DNA of 64,000 nt. Origin: Ruminococcus flavefaciens (GTDB taxonomy: Bacteria; Bacillota; Clostridia; Oscillospirales; Ruminococcaceae). Under the pieces are notes generated by a model, which did no database searches, was not told where the DNA came from, and was given only the letters and a program-made list of their open reading frames with translations. The stretch is taken from NCBI GenBank assembly GCA_902760805.1, contig CACWHY010000008.1, positions 51,587-115,586 on the forward strand, given 5' to 3'. How positions within the stretch are numbered: the stretch's first letter is position 1; every line of letters begins with the position of its first letter. Shown piece by piece: positions 34,717 through 42,880 of the stretch. The translations under genes and the position numbers were made by a program.

Positions 34717-35219
34717 GGCTGGAAAAGCAGCACCGGATAGCCCTCGTAGTAGGGCTTGACGATCTCCGGGTGAGCCTCAGCGTAGGCGAAGATCTTCTCG
34801 GCCAGCCCTTCCTTGAGGAAGTCCACCAGCTGAGAAAGGGGCCTGTTGTAGAGCTCCTCACAGAGAGAAGCGATGGTGATCGCCCGGCGGCCGCCCACGT
34901 TCATGATCCGGTAAGGCCAGATCCGGCAGTCGAAGGGCTTGTCGTCGCCCAGCATACAGCCCTTTTCGGTGAGGGCGGGGCAGGTGAAGAGCCCGTCGGG
35001 GCCGAATTCCTCCACACGGAAGATAAAGCCGCCGTCCTTTGGGATGAACTTGGCCGAGGGGACAGCCTTGCTTATGCGGTCACGGATCTCCTGAGTGAAG
35101 ACGGGAGTTTCCCAGACCTCATAGCGGTCGAAGATACAGCAGAGCCGGCACTCAGCGCAGGCCTTGCCTGAGAGGATCTTTTTGAGCAAAAATATCACCG
35201 TCCAAAAGTGGTTTTTCAA
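34692..35219 (-). CDS. YkgJ-type cysteine-cluster protein
   Basis: 175 residues. Eight or so cysteines cluster in two groups: ACAECRLCCIF (about 20-30) and CPALTEKGCMLGDDKPFDCRIWPYR (about 80-105). This is the CxxCxxCC...C...C...C pattern of the zinc or Fe-S-binding YkgJ/UPF0153 family; the function is unknown. It begins with a hydrophobic stretch (FWTVIFLLKKIL). Convergent with feoB, with overlapping 3' ends, which is unusual for two well-kept genes and might give antisense interaction. Confidence 0.85.
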   Translation of the reverse strand: MKNHFWTVIFLLKKILSGKACAECRLCCIFDRYEVWETPVFTQEIRDRISKAVPSAKFIPKDGGFIFRVEEFGPDGLFTCPALTEKGCMLGDDKPFDCRIWPYRIMNVGGRRAITIASLCEELYNRPLSQLVDFLKEGLAEKIFAYAEAHPEIVKPYYEGYPVLLFQPQNSLDNK

Positions 35220-35264
35220 AAGTGGAGAGATCCCCCTTGTTAGAGCCGGATCACGGCTCCTGAA

Positions 35265-35296
35265 GAAAAAACAAGACCCGCCGAGAGATCAGCGGG
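35265..35296 (-). terminator. Terminator of the ffh-rpsP-khpA operon
   Basis: CCCGC (35277-35281) pairs with GCGGG (35292-35296); on the minus strand a T-rich tract follows. Confidence 0.75.
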
Positions 35297-35303
35297 CATT
35301 TTC

Positions 35304-35537
35304 TTATTCTATGGTAACAGAGACCTTGAGGTCCTTCTTGGCAGCGCCGGCTCTCATGATAGTTCTGAGTGCCTTAGCGATCCTGCCCTGCTTGCCGATT
35401 ACACGGCCCATATCGTCGGGAGCCACAGACAGGTGGAAAACGATAACACCCTCTGCATCGGGCTCGTCCTCAACGATCTTTATAGCAGTCTTGTCCTCAA
35501 CGAGTCCTGCTGCGATAGCATAAAGCAGATCTTTCAT
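35304..35537 (-). CDS. khpA: KH-domain RNA-binding protein KhpA (YlqC)
   Basis: 77 residues, one KH domain with the GxxG-type loop VIGKQGRIAKALRTIMRA. It binds RNA, often in a complex with KhpB, and affects cell division and peptidoglycan synthesis in Firmicutes. The rpsP-khpA gene order is standard. It follows rpsP by about 70 bases in the same operon. Confidence 0.93.
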   Translation of the reverse strand: MKDLLYAIAAGLVEDKTAIKIVEDEPDAEGVIVFHLSVAPDDMGRVIGKQGRIAKALRTIMRAGAAKKDLKVSVTIE

Positions 35538-35607
35538 AACTTACCTCCATGCGCTCTCCGGAACAGAGGCAGAGACAAAGTCTCTCCTCCTCCGTAAAAG
35601 CCGGTGA

Positions 35608-35850
35608 TCAAAGGATACCCTCCTTCTTGAGAAGAGCCTTTACTGTGTCAGTGGGCTGAGCACCCTTGCCGATCCACTCCTTAGCCTTATCAGCGTCGAT
35701 CTTAACAACTGAAGGCTCCTTAGTAGGATCATAGTAACCGAGCTCCTCAACGAAACGTCCGTCTCTGGGGTATCTAGCATCAGCAACAACAACACGGTAG
35801 AAGGGAGCCTTCTTAGCGCCCATTCTTCTGAGTCTGATCTTTACTGCCAT
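35608..35850 (-). CDS. rpsP: Ribosomal protein S16
   Basis: 80 residues, start at the ATG after AAGGAGG; a longer frame into the leader is not supported. [31 protein letters not shown] is the S16 start (only the first part need be compared: [19 protein letters not shown]). Small-subunit ribosomal protein needed for 30S assembly. Between ffh and khpA, the classic arrangement. Confidence 0.97.
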   Translation of the reverse strand: MAVKIRLRRMGAKKAPFYRVVVADARYPRDGRFVEELGYYDPTKEPSVVKIDADKAKEWIGKGAQPTDTVKALLKKEGIL

Positions 35851-35904
35851 CGTATTCACCTCCTTCAAAGGATAATATCTCAAGCGGCGGGAGACCGCAT
35901 TGGA

Positions 35905-36084
35905 TCATAGGAATATAGCTGCCAGCACGAGGATCACGCCAAGTCCGATGTAGAACTTTCTGGCGCCCTGGCGTCCCAGCAGTCTGACAAGGGGAGCCGC
36001 CTTGTAATTGCGGAAGAAGAAGTCCCAGTCGAAGACTCCTGCGCAAATACAGAACGCTCCGGCCAAAATGATGCCGATCTCCAT
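35905..36084 (-). CDS. Small membrane protein resembling Imm17-type immunity proteins
   Basis: 59 residues, start ATG directly after the ffh stop (TAAATGG), so it is translationally coupled. Two hydrophobic segments (IGIILAGAFCICAGVF, about 3-18, and FYIGLGVILVLAAIFL, about 44-59) flank a loop with DWDFFFRNYKAAPLVRLLGRQGARK. The FDWDFF and GRxGARxFYxxLG pattern looks like the Imm17 family, which is named for toxin immunity but also occurs alone. No toxin gene is visible nearby. The coding frame is intact and the operon position between ffh and rpsP is not usual. Confidence 0.75.
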   Translation of the reverse strand: MEIGIILAGAFCICAGVFDWDFFFRNYKAAPLVRLLGRQGARKFYIGLGVILVLAAIFL

Positions 36085-37467
36085 TTAGAATGGGAGATCT
36101 CCGCCGCCCTTGCCTGTCATTTTGTCGAAGTTCATGCCGGCCAGCTGCTTTCTTGCCTTTCTCAGGGACATCTTGCCGCTTTTTCCGGTGAACTGCTTCA
36201 TCATCTTCTGCATCTGCTCAAACTGCTTCAGGAGGCGGTTGACGTCCTCAACTTTAGTGCCTGAGCCGGCAGCGATACGTCTTTTTCTTGACGGGTTGAT
36301 GATCGAGGGCTTAGCACGCTCAGCCTTAGTCATTGAGGTGATGATTGCCTCGACTCTGCCAAGCTGGCTCTCGTCGATGTCGGCGTCCTTGATCTTGTCG
36401 CCGATGCCGGGGAGCATACCGATGATGGACTTCATGCTGCCCATGCGCTTTATCTGTTTCATCTGCTCAAGGAGGTCGTCCATATCGAACTTGTTCTCCT
36501 TGAACTTCTTGGTGAGCTTTTCTGCGTCCTTTTGGGACATAACGTTCTCGGCCTTTTCGATGAGGGTGAGCACATCGCCCATACCCAGGATACGGGAGGC
36601 CATTCTCTCGGGGTGGAACTGCTCGAAGTCGTCCAGCTTCTCGCCCATACCGACGTACTTGATAGGCTTGCCGGTAACGGAGAGAACAGACAGTGCAGCA
36701 CCGCCTCTTGTATCGGAGTCCAGCTTAGACATGAGCACGCTGGTGATGCCGACAGCCTCATCGAAGGCCTTAGCCACGTTTACAGCGTCCTGACCGGTCA
36801 TAGCGTCTACGACCAGCATGATCTCATCAGGCTTAGTCAGCTCCTTGATGTCCTTGAGCTCCTGCATGAGAGCCTCGTCAACGTGAAGACGGCCGGCGGT
36901 ATCTATGATGAGGATGTCATAGCCGTAGTCCTTGGCGTATTTAAGGGCTTCGCCGGCGATAGTCACAGGGCTGATCTGTCCCATTTCAAAGACCTTTACG
37001 TCAGCCTTCTGACCCACTACCTGTAGCTGATTGATAGCAGCAGGACGGTAGATATCGCAGGCTGCCAGCAGAGGACGGTGGCCCTCCTTTTTCAGCAGCT
37101 TTGCCAGCTTAGCGGAGTGAGTAGTCTTACCTGAGCCCTGAAGTCCGCACATCATGATGACCGTGGGGGGCTTTGAGGCGTAATTTATGCGGGCATTGCT
37201 GTTGCCCATGAGGGAGCAGAGCTCCTCGTTGACGATCTTGATGACCTGCTGAGCGGGGGTCAGGCTAGCCAGCACTTCCTCGCCCACGGCTCTTTCAGAG
37301 ACCTTAGCCACGAAATCCTTAACGACCTTGTAGCTGACATCGGCTTCCAGCAGAGCCAGCTTTACCTCACGCATAGCCTCCTTAACGTCGGCCTCGGTGA
37401 GCTTTCCACGGGATTTGAGCTTTTTGAAAACGTTATTCAGTTTTTCGGAAAGTCCTTCAAAAGCCAT
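36085..37467 (-). CDS. ffh: Signal recognition particle protein Ffh (SRP54)
   Basis: 460 residues. N-terminal helical N domain, GTPase domain with CGLQGSGKTTHSAKLA (G1), DTAGRLHVDEALM (G3) and SKLDSDTRGGAALS (G4/G5), and the Met-rich M domain (about 300-440: MDDLLEQMKQIKRMGSMKSIIGMLPG). It binds signal peptides of nascent membrane and secreted proteins and delivers the ribosome to FtsY. Downstream of ylxM as usual. Confidence 0.97.
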   Translation of the reverse strand: MAFEGLSEKLNNVFKKLKSRGKLTEADVKEAMREVKLALLEADVSYKVVKDFVAKVSERAVGEEVLASLTPAQQVIKIVNEELCSLMGNSNARINYASKPPTVIMMCGLQGSGKTTHSAKLAKLLKKEGHRPLLAACDIYRPAAINQLQVVGQKADVKVFEMGQISPVTIAGEALKYAKDYGYDILIIDTAGRLHVDEALMQELKDIKELTKPDEIMLVVDAMTGQDAVNVAKAFDEAVGITSVLMSKLDSDTRGGAALSVLSVTGKPIKYVGMGEKLDDFEQFHPERMASRILGMGDVLTLIEKAENVMSQKDAEKLTKKFKENKFDMDDLLEQMKQIKRMGSMKSIIGMLPGIGDKIKDADIDESQLGRVEAIITSMTKAERAKPSIINPSRKRRIAAGSGTKVEDVNRLLKQFEQMQKMMKQFTGKSGKMSLRKARKQLAGMNFDKMTGKGGGDLPF

Positions 37468-37487
37468 AGCTTGTTCCTTTCGTCCGA

Positions 37488-37823
37488 TCAGAGCAGCTCT
37501 CTGCCCTTTTCGGTCTGTTCATTTATTATACGGCGGAGCTCCTGATCGGGGATCTTTTCAGCTGTCTGTGAGATGCTGTCGAAGCACTCACGGAGCATTG
37601 CCAGTTTTTCGGCAAATCTGAGCTTTTCCTCATAATTCAGGAGAATGGCCTCAGTGCGCTTGATCATAGCTCTCACGGCCTGACGGGTGATGCCCAGAGG
37701 CTGGCCTATCTCGGCAAGAGAGAGATCCTCGCAGTAATAAAGCTCCATTACGTTCCTCTGATGCTGGGTGAGAAGGTCACCGTAGCAGTCCAGGAGCATG
37801 ACGAATTGCAGTTCCTTAGCCAT
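37488..37823 (-). CDS. ylxM: YlxM-type sigma-70-region-4-like DNA-binding protein
   Basis: 111 residues. A helix-turn-helix of sigma region 4 type: YCEDLSLAEIGQPLGITRQAVRAMIKRTEAIL. YlxM proteins are encoded upstream of ffh in Firmicutes and influence SRP function. A consensus promoter lies about 45 bases upstream (37869-37897). It is the first gene of the operon ylxM-ffh-(small membrane protein)-rpsP-khpA. Confidence 0.92.
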   Translation of the reverse strand: MAKELQFVMLLDCYGDLLTQHQRNVMELYYCEDLSLAEIGQPLGITRQAVRAMIKRTEAILLNYEEKLRFAEKLAMLRECFDSISQTAEKIPDQELRRIINEQTEKGRELL

Positions 37824-37868
37824 AAAACGAGCTCCGTTCGGTAGGTGTAATCTAAAATCACTTTACAC

Positions 37869-37897
37869 ATTATACACCACATTCCGTTTTTTGTCAA
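37869..37897 (-). promoter_or_regulatory. Promoter of the ylxM-ffh-rpsP operon
   Basis: On the minus strand, TTGACA (37892-37897), 17 bases, TATAAT (37869-37874). Confidence 0.85.
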
Positions 37898-37945
37898 GGG
37901 GAGGATCCTCATTTGTCCATATTTGTGCAAATTTATCTAAAACTC

Positions 37946-37974
37946 TTGATTTTTTCTTCCGCCCATGCTATAAT
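37946..37974 (+). promoter_or_regulatory. Promoter of the 74-residue protein gene
   Basis: TTGATT (37946-37951), 17 bases, TATAAT (37969-37974). Confidence 0.75.
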
Positions 37975-38007
37975 ATATGTATATTTTAATGAAAGAAGGC
38001 CACCACT

Positions 38008-38232
38008 ATGGATATCAAGAAGATCATCGAAGACCTTATCGCTAAGATCAAGAACGACAAGGACTTCGGAAGCAAGTTCAAGAGCGACCCTGTCAAGACC
38101 GTTGAAGGCGCAGTTGGCGTTGACCTCCCTGATGACAAGATCAACGAGATCATCGAGGCTGTAAAGGCAAAGATAAACCTTGATGACGCAGCAGGCGGCA
38201 TTAAGGGTCTGATCAACAAGCTCAAGGGCTGA
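38008..38232 (+). CDS. Small charged protein resembling Nif11/NHLP-type leader peptides
   Basis: 74 residues, its own promoter and terminator, good ribosome site (GAAAGAAGG). Helical and charged N-terminus (IKKIIEDLIAKIKNDKDFGSKFKSDP), then KTVEGAVGVDLPDDKINEIIEAVKAKI. The F-x3-DP...GVDLPDD pattern is like the leader region of nitrile-hydratase-type or Nif11-type natural-product precursors. A C-terminal tail (DDAAGGIKGLINKLKG) is Gly/Lys-rich and has no Cys, Ser or Thr to modify, and no modification enzyme is nearby. So it may instead be a stand-alone member of that fold with an unknown role. Confidence 0.7.
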   Translation: MDIKKIIEDLIAKIKNDKDFGSKFKSDPVKTVEGAVGVDLPDDKINEIIEAVKAKINLDDAAGGIKGLINKLKG

Positions 38233-38239
38233 TCCAAAG

Positions 38240-38268
38240 GGACGTCTGGTTTCAGGCGTCCTTTTTTT
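38240..38268 (+). terminator. Terminator of the 74-residue protein gene
   Basis: GGACGTCTG, GTTT, CAGGCGTCC followed by TTTTTTT. Confidence 0.9.
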
Positions 38269-38419
38269 GCGAATTTTTTTGCAGATCTAAGATTATTTTA
38301 AGACTGGGGCGGTATCATATAGTCAGTTAAGTGATCCCTCCCAAATCCCGAAAACTATTTTATCTGATCTGTTTCCCCCTCTCAGGCCTGCGCCAAGCGC
38401 AGGTCATTATTTTTTGTGC

Positions 38420-38515
38420 GCAAAAAAAAGGACGGCAGATCTGCAATCGTACTTGCAGGGGACGCCGCCCTCGGCGTCCCGAGAATGTTTTTACCGCAAA
38501 AAAAGGACGGCAGAT
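38420..38515. repeat. REP-like palindrome flanked by a 20-bp direct repeat
   Basis: The palindrome GGGACGCCGCCCTCGGCGTCCC (about 38458-38480) belongs to the hairpin family at 23-24 kb and 63.7-64 kb. It is flanked by GCAAAAAAAAGGACGGCAGAT (38420-38440) and GCAAAAAAAGGACGGCAGAT (38496-38515), which differ by one A. The right copy is the first arm of the glgP terminator. This looks like a target duplication made when the element arrived. Confidence 0.65.
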
Positions 38516-38522
38516 GCCGTCC
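38498..38522 (-). terminator. Terminator of glgP
   Basis: GGACGGCA, GA, TGCCGTCC is a perfect 8-bp stem; on the minus strand TTTTTTT follows. Confidence 0.9.
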
Positions 38523-38531
38523 TTTCGCTTT

Positions 38532-40937
38532 TTATCTAAGGTGCCAGATGTTGTCGGCGTACTCTGTAACAGCACGGTCTGCGGAGAAGATACCTGCTCC
38601 GGCGATGTTGTTCAGAGACATCTTAGCCCACTTCATGCGGTCGTTGTAGCACTCAGTGATGTACTGCTGAGCCTTTCTGTAGCTGTCGAAGTCAGCCAGT
38701 ACCATGTAAGGATCACGCAGGCGGAGGGAATCCGCAACGTCAACGAATGTGCAGCCGTTGATGCCGTGATACATACGCTCGATAGCCTCGTTGATGCGGC
38801 TGTCGTTCTTGAAATACTGCTGAGGATCATAGCCTCTTGCCTTGAGCTCGTTGACCTCGGGAGTTGTCATGCCGAAGATAACGATGTTGTCATCGCCGGC
38901 AGCCTCCTTGATCTCGATATTAGCGCCGTCCAGAGTTCCCAGGGTGATAGCGCCGTTGAGCATGAGCTTCATGTTGCCTGTACCGGAAGCCTCAGTTCCT
39001 GCCAGAGAGATCTGCTCGGAGATGTCAGCAGCAGGCATAAGGTGCTCAGAGAGAGTTACGCAGTAGTTCTCAAGGAATACCACCTGGAGCTTCTGGCTGA
39101 TCTTGGGATTTTTCCTGATCTCCTCAGAGATAGCCCAGATGAGCTTGATGATCTGTTTAGCCAGATAGTAGCCGGGAGCAGCCTTCGCAGCGAAGATATA
39201 GGTCTTAGGAGTGTAGGGAGCGTCGGGGTTTGCCATGAGATAAGCGTAATCTGCAAGGATATTCATAACGTTGAGGTGCTGTCTCTTGTACTCGTGGAGG
39301 CGCTTTACCTGAACGTCGAAGATGCTGTCTGTGTTGAGGATGATGCCGTCTTTCTTGACGTACTTAGCGAAGCTCTCCTTAGCCTGCTTCTTGACGTCAA
39401 GGAGCTTGCTGAGGACCTCCTCATCGTTCTCGAATTTTCTCAGCTTAGACAGCTCAGCGCCGTCCTTGATGAACTTCCTGCCGATAGTGTCGGAGAGGAG
39501 CTTTGTGAGGCCGGGGTTGGACTGATACAGCCATCTGCGGTAAGCGATACCGTTAGTAACGTTCTTGAACTTCTCGGGATTATTCTCATACTCATCGTGG
39601 AAAACGCTCTCCTTGATGATCTCAGAATGGAGCTTAGAAACGCCGTTTACGCTGTGAGAAGCGACCACGCAGAGAGTTGCCATGTGGATCATGTTGTCCT
39701 TGATGATAGACATACGGGTGGTCTTAGCGCTGTCGTAGCCGTTTTTCTCCATGAGGTCACGGCAGTAGCGGTTGTTGATCTCAACGATGATGGAGAAAAT
39801 TCTGGGAACGACGTGCTTTACAAGGTTGACATCCCACTTCTCCAGAGCCTCAGCCATAACAGTGTGGTTAGTGTAAGCGAAGGTCTTAGTAACGATGTCC
39901 CAAGCCTTATCCCAGCTGTAGCCGCAGTCGTCCAGAAGGATACGCATGAGCTCGGGGATAGCCAGAGTGGGGTGAGTATCATTGATGTGGATAGCTACCT
40001 TCTCGGCCAGATTGTCCAGAGTGCCGTATACCATCATGTGGTTGTTTACGATGTCGCCGACAGAGGCTGCACACAGGAAATACTGCTGACGCAGACGGAG
40101 GCTCTTGCCCTCAAGGTGGTTATCGTTGGGGTAGAGGATCTTAGAGATAGCGTTTGCGATAGAATTCTGAGCAAGAGCGCTTGCATAGTCGCCCTTGTTG
40201 AACATACTCATATCGAAGGAAGGAGCCTTTGCGGACCACAGACGCAGCACGGAAACTCCCTCGCCGCCGTATCCGGAAACGTACATATCATAAGGAGTAG
40301 CCACAACTGTGTTGTAGTTCACATGGGAGATATAGTGGTACTGATTGTCCCAATACTCCTGAAGGTCGCCCTCGAAGTGGATGTCGATAGCCAGCTCAGG
40401 CTTAGGCACCAGCCAAACGCTGCCGCCGGGGAGCCAGTTATCGGGGAGCTCGGTCTGCCAGCCGTCCTCCAGCTTCTGCTGGAAGATGCCGTACTCATAG
40501 CAGATAGAGTAGCCCATTGCGGGGAAGCCGGTAGTTGCAAGGCCGTCCAGATAGCAGGCAGCCAGTCTTCCGAGGCCGCCGTTGCCCAGGCCTGCGTCGG
40601 GCTCATACTCGAAGACCTTATCCATATTTATAGTATGCTCCTTGAGCATAGCACGGATGTCGTCAGCCAGCTCAAGGTTATAGATGCTTGTCTTGAGGGA
40701 GCGTCCCATGAGGAACTCCATTGACAGGTAGTAGACCTGCTTGCCGCCCACAGAGTGGGTGTGGTTGATGAAGCTCTGTCTCTTAGCACCGAGTATGTCC
40801 ACGATGATCTGAGAGAGCACCTGGTATACCTGCTTATCGGAGGCCTCCTCCGGAGTAACGCTGTAGAGAGCCTGGAGCTTCTTAGGGAACTCCTCCTTTA
40901 TTTTGGTCATCAAGGGATTGGTCTTTTTCGCTGCCAT
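38532..40937 (-). CDS. glgP: Glycogen/starch phosphorylase
   Basis: 801 residues from the ATG after ACAGGAG; a longer frame starts 10 codons earlier without a ribosome site. GT35 enzyme that releases glucose 1-phosphate from glycogen or maltodextrins using PLP. Motifs: GNGGLGRLAACYLDGLAT near residue 125, and the PLP-Lys signature EASGTGNMKLMLNGAITLGTLDGANIEI (Lys in GNMKLMLNG). Length is normal. It has its own terminator and a candidate promoter, so it is a single-gene unit. It supports storage or cytoplasmic dextrin use. Confidence 0.96.
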   Translation of the reverse strand: MAAKKTNPLMTKIKEEFPKKLQALYSVTPEEASDKQVYQVLSQIIVDILGAKRQSFINHTHSVGGKQVYYLSMEFLMGRSLKTSIYNLELADDIRAMLKEHTINMDKVFEYEPDAGLGNGGLGRLAACYLDGLATTGFPAMGYSICYEYGIFQQKLEDGWQTELPDNWLPGGSVWLVPKPELAIDIHFEGDLQEYWDNQYHYISHVNYNTVVATPYDMYVSGYGGEGVSVLRLWSAKAPSFDMSMFNKGDYASALAQNSIANAISKILYPNDNHLEGKSLRLRQQYFLCAASVGDIVNNHMMVYGTLDNLAEKVAIHINDTHPTLAIPELMRILLDDCGYSWDKAWDIVTKTFAYTNHTVMAEALEKWDVNLVKHVVPRIFSIIVEINNRYCRDLMEKNGYDSAKTTRMSIIKDNMIHMATLCVVASHSVNGVSKLHSEIIKESVFHDEYENNPEKFKNVTNGIAYRRWLYQSNPGLTKLLSDTIGRKFIKDGAELSKLRKFENDEEVLSKLLDVKKQAKESFAKYVKKDGIILNTDSIFDVQVKRLHEYKRQHLNVMNILADYAYLMANPDAPYTPKTYIFAAKAAPGYYLAKQIIKLIWAISEEIRKNPKISQKLQVVFLENYCVTLSEHLMPAADISEQISLAGTEASGTGNMKLMLNGAITLGTLDGANIEIKEAAGDDNIVIFGMTTPEVNELKARGYDPQQYFKNDSRINEAIERMYHGINGCTFVDVADSLRLRDPYMVLADFDSYRKAQQYITECYNDRMKWAKMSLNNIAGAGIFSADRAVTEYADNIWHLR

Positions 40938-41403
40938 AATAAACTCCTGTTCCGCCCCTGAGGGCAATAATAACTTTCTGTATAATTATGTTAATATATA
41001 CCTGGCAATAAATTCCTATACTACGTTAAATCGATTTACAACCGGTATATATTATTTTATCACGTTTTATTATTTTTTGCAACTGTATATTTCAACAAAA
41101 ATTATTCCACCGATCGTATATATTACTTAATATACACAAAAATTCTGCAAAAGCCGCCCTTGAAAATGCTCTGGAAGGACTGATTTGTTGTGCAGACTGC
41201 ACAAAGTATGAAATAAATATAAATTTTTTGGTACACAATGACGAAGGCTGGCGACTCTGCTGAGAGAGGCTATATTTTCAAATAATTTAACCGTAAAAAT
41301 GTTTGAAATTTCGGTAAATATGTGTTATAATAGTTCTACAAGCCCCTTCTGGCAGAAAAACAGCCCGGAGGATGTGTAGAAAAACAAGAAAAGGAATGAT
41401 ATT
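40938..41403. other. Gene-free AT-rich region with divergent promoters
   Basis: 466 bases. On the minus strand TTGCCA (41003-41008), 17 bases, TTATAC (40980-40985) could drive glgP. On the plus strand TTGAAA (41303-41308), 17 bases, TATAAT (41326-41331) drives the next gene. In between is AT-rich sequence with a near-palindromic GTATATATTACTTAATATAC. No gene supported. Confidence 0.65.
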
Positions 41404-42630
41404 ATGGAAAAGAAAAAAGGCTTCTCGATCCTGAAGCTGCTCATCATGATCATCTGTCTGGTCTCGATCATTGTGGCAGTGGTGATCAACATCGCATTCT
41501 CCAAGAACAGAACTCCCAAATTCTTCGACAGATACATCTACGTCGTTTCTGAGCCCAATCCGCTGGCAAGCGACGTTTCCGTCGGCTCGGCCCTCATTTC
41601 CAAGGAGGCCTCCGGGATAAGCATCGCAGTGGGCGACATCGTTCTCTGCTATCCCGCAAATCAGCCGGATACACTCACCCTCCGCAGCATCGGCGCTATC
41701 GTTACCGATGACAACGGAGTCGAGAAATACTACACCCGTGACGATGCCCATGAGGACAACACGGATTCTATCACAAAGGACAAGATCGCCGCAGTCTGCA
41801 CAGGCTACCCCGAGAGCGCTGAGATGGGCGCCCTGATAACCTTCGCAAAGGGCATCAAGGGCATCGTTTGTATGCTGATCGTGCCCTGCGCACTGCTGCT
41901 GATCCTCTTCATCGCAAAGCTGGCTTCCTCCAAGGACGAGGAGTTCGACGAGAACTACGACTTCTACGAGTACGATGAGAGAAACGGCGGAGCTCCTGCT
42001 GAAAATCATTCTCATGCAAAGCCCTCCGGTACGCCTCTCTTTGAGCCCTCTCAGGAGATCCAGCCCAGCAACGAATTCGAGCGCAAGAAGATGTCCATTG
42101 CCGAGAATTTCAGCCAGAAGGAGGTCAACCACGATTCTCCCTATCAGAAGGAAAAAGAGCGCACCATGCAGTTCAAGGCTCAGCGTGGCGCAACAGGCAC
42201 CTTCCCGGCTATCGGCAGCACAGGCTCTGCTGAGAGCTCATTTGCCGCAAGAAATATGGGCGGCCAGTCCTCTACAGCTCCCACAGCGGACGCTCTTCGT
42301 GAGGAAATGCTCAGAAAGACCGCCGAGGCCGAGCGCACCGGCTCATTCAGCATAAAGTCCGATAACGCAGCTCAGCCTGAGAGCGTTCCGGACAACACAG
42401 GCGTTCTCTCCAAGTCTCAGCTTGCAGAGATGTCCCGTGACGAGATCCCGAGAACAGCTCCCCTGAGAAGCCAGTCGGCACAGCCCTCTGCCGCTCCCAG
42501 AAAGAGCAGCTCGCCTGACATCTCCGACATCATCAGCAAGTCGGAGAACGCTCAGCGCAAGAAGTCAGCGTCAAATATGTCAGTTGACGACCTTCTGAAG
42601 ATGATCGAGGACGAAAAGAATAGGCTCTGA
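41404..42630 (+). CDS. Membrane protein with SipW-like core lacking the catalytic serine, plus long disordered tail
   Basis: 408 residues. An N-terminal helix (about 9-32), an extracytoplasmic part of about 120 residues, and a second helix (about 150-180, KGIKGIVCMLIVPCALLLILFIAKL) resemble SipW-type signal peptidases in layout: IAVGDIVLCY, ITKDKIAAVCTGY. The SxxP/Ser-Met-x-Pro catalytic motif is absent, so peptidase activity is doubtful. The last 220 residues are low complexity, charged and Ser/Ala-rich, probably disordered and in the cytoplasm, with a short helix at the end (MSVDDLLKMIEDEKNRL). Good promoter upstream and terminator downstream; single-gene unit of unknown role. Confidence 0.75.
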   Translation: MEKKKGFSILKLLIMIICLVSIIVAVVINIAFSKNRTPKFFDRYIYVVSEPNPLASDVSVGSALISKEASGISIAVGDIVLCYPANQPDTLTLRSIGAIVTDDNGVEKYYTRDDAHEDNTDSITKDKIAAVCTGYPESAEMGALITFAKGIKGIVCMLIVPCALLLILFIAKLASSKDEEFDENYDFYEYDERNGGAPAENHSHAKPSGTPLFEPSQEIQPSNEFERKKMSIAENFSQKEVNHDSPYQKEKERTMQFKAQRGATGTFPAIGSTGSAESSFAARNMGGQSSTAPTADALREEMLRKTAEAERTGSFSIKSDNAAQPESVPDNTGVLSKSQLAEMSRDEIPRTAPLRSQSAQPSAAPRKSSSPDISDIISKSENAQRKKSASNMSVDDLLKMIEDEKNRL

Positions 42631-42637
42631 TAACAAG

Positions 42638-42670
42638 AGGCTGCCGCAGTTTTGTGGCAGCCTTGATTTT
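42638..42670 (+). terminator. Terminator of the SipW-like gene
   Basis: AGGCTGCC pairs with GGCAGCCT, followed by TGATTTTTG. Confidence 0.75.
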
Positions 42671-42785
42671 TGCTGATTTTTGTGCAGATCATACGATCTG
42701 GCACCTGGAAAATTAGCCATAGTGTCCGTGACATACAAAAAACCAGCCCGAATTGTCGCTAATTGCACGATCTTTTTCAAACCCC

Positions 42786-42814
42786 TTGAAAAAAGGATAC
42801 CTGAATGTTATAAT
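42786..42814 (+). promoter_or_regulatory. Promoter of the zinc-ribbon repeat protein gene
   Basis: TTGAAA (42786-42791), 17 bases, TATAAT (42809-42814). Confidence 0.8.
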
Positions 42815-42880
42815 AATAATGTAGGACTATATGTGAATTTAGAATGTGCGTTATTATTATGTGGAGAAGGAGTGATAAAT

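Noticed and set aside
32734-35219. A possible feoA gene near feoB
   Set aside because: No SH3-like small ORF is found on either side; the neighbours are GH5 and the YkgJ-like gene.
38331-40724. 797-residue open frame on the plus strand opposite glgP
   Set aside because: It is the antisense shadow of the GC-rich glycogen phosphorylase gene, which has clear family motifs; the shadow has none.
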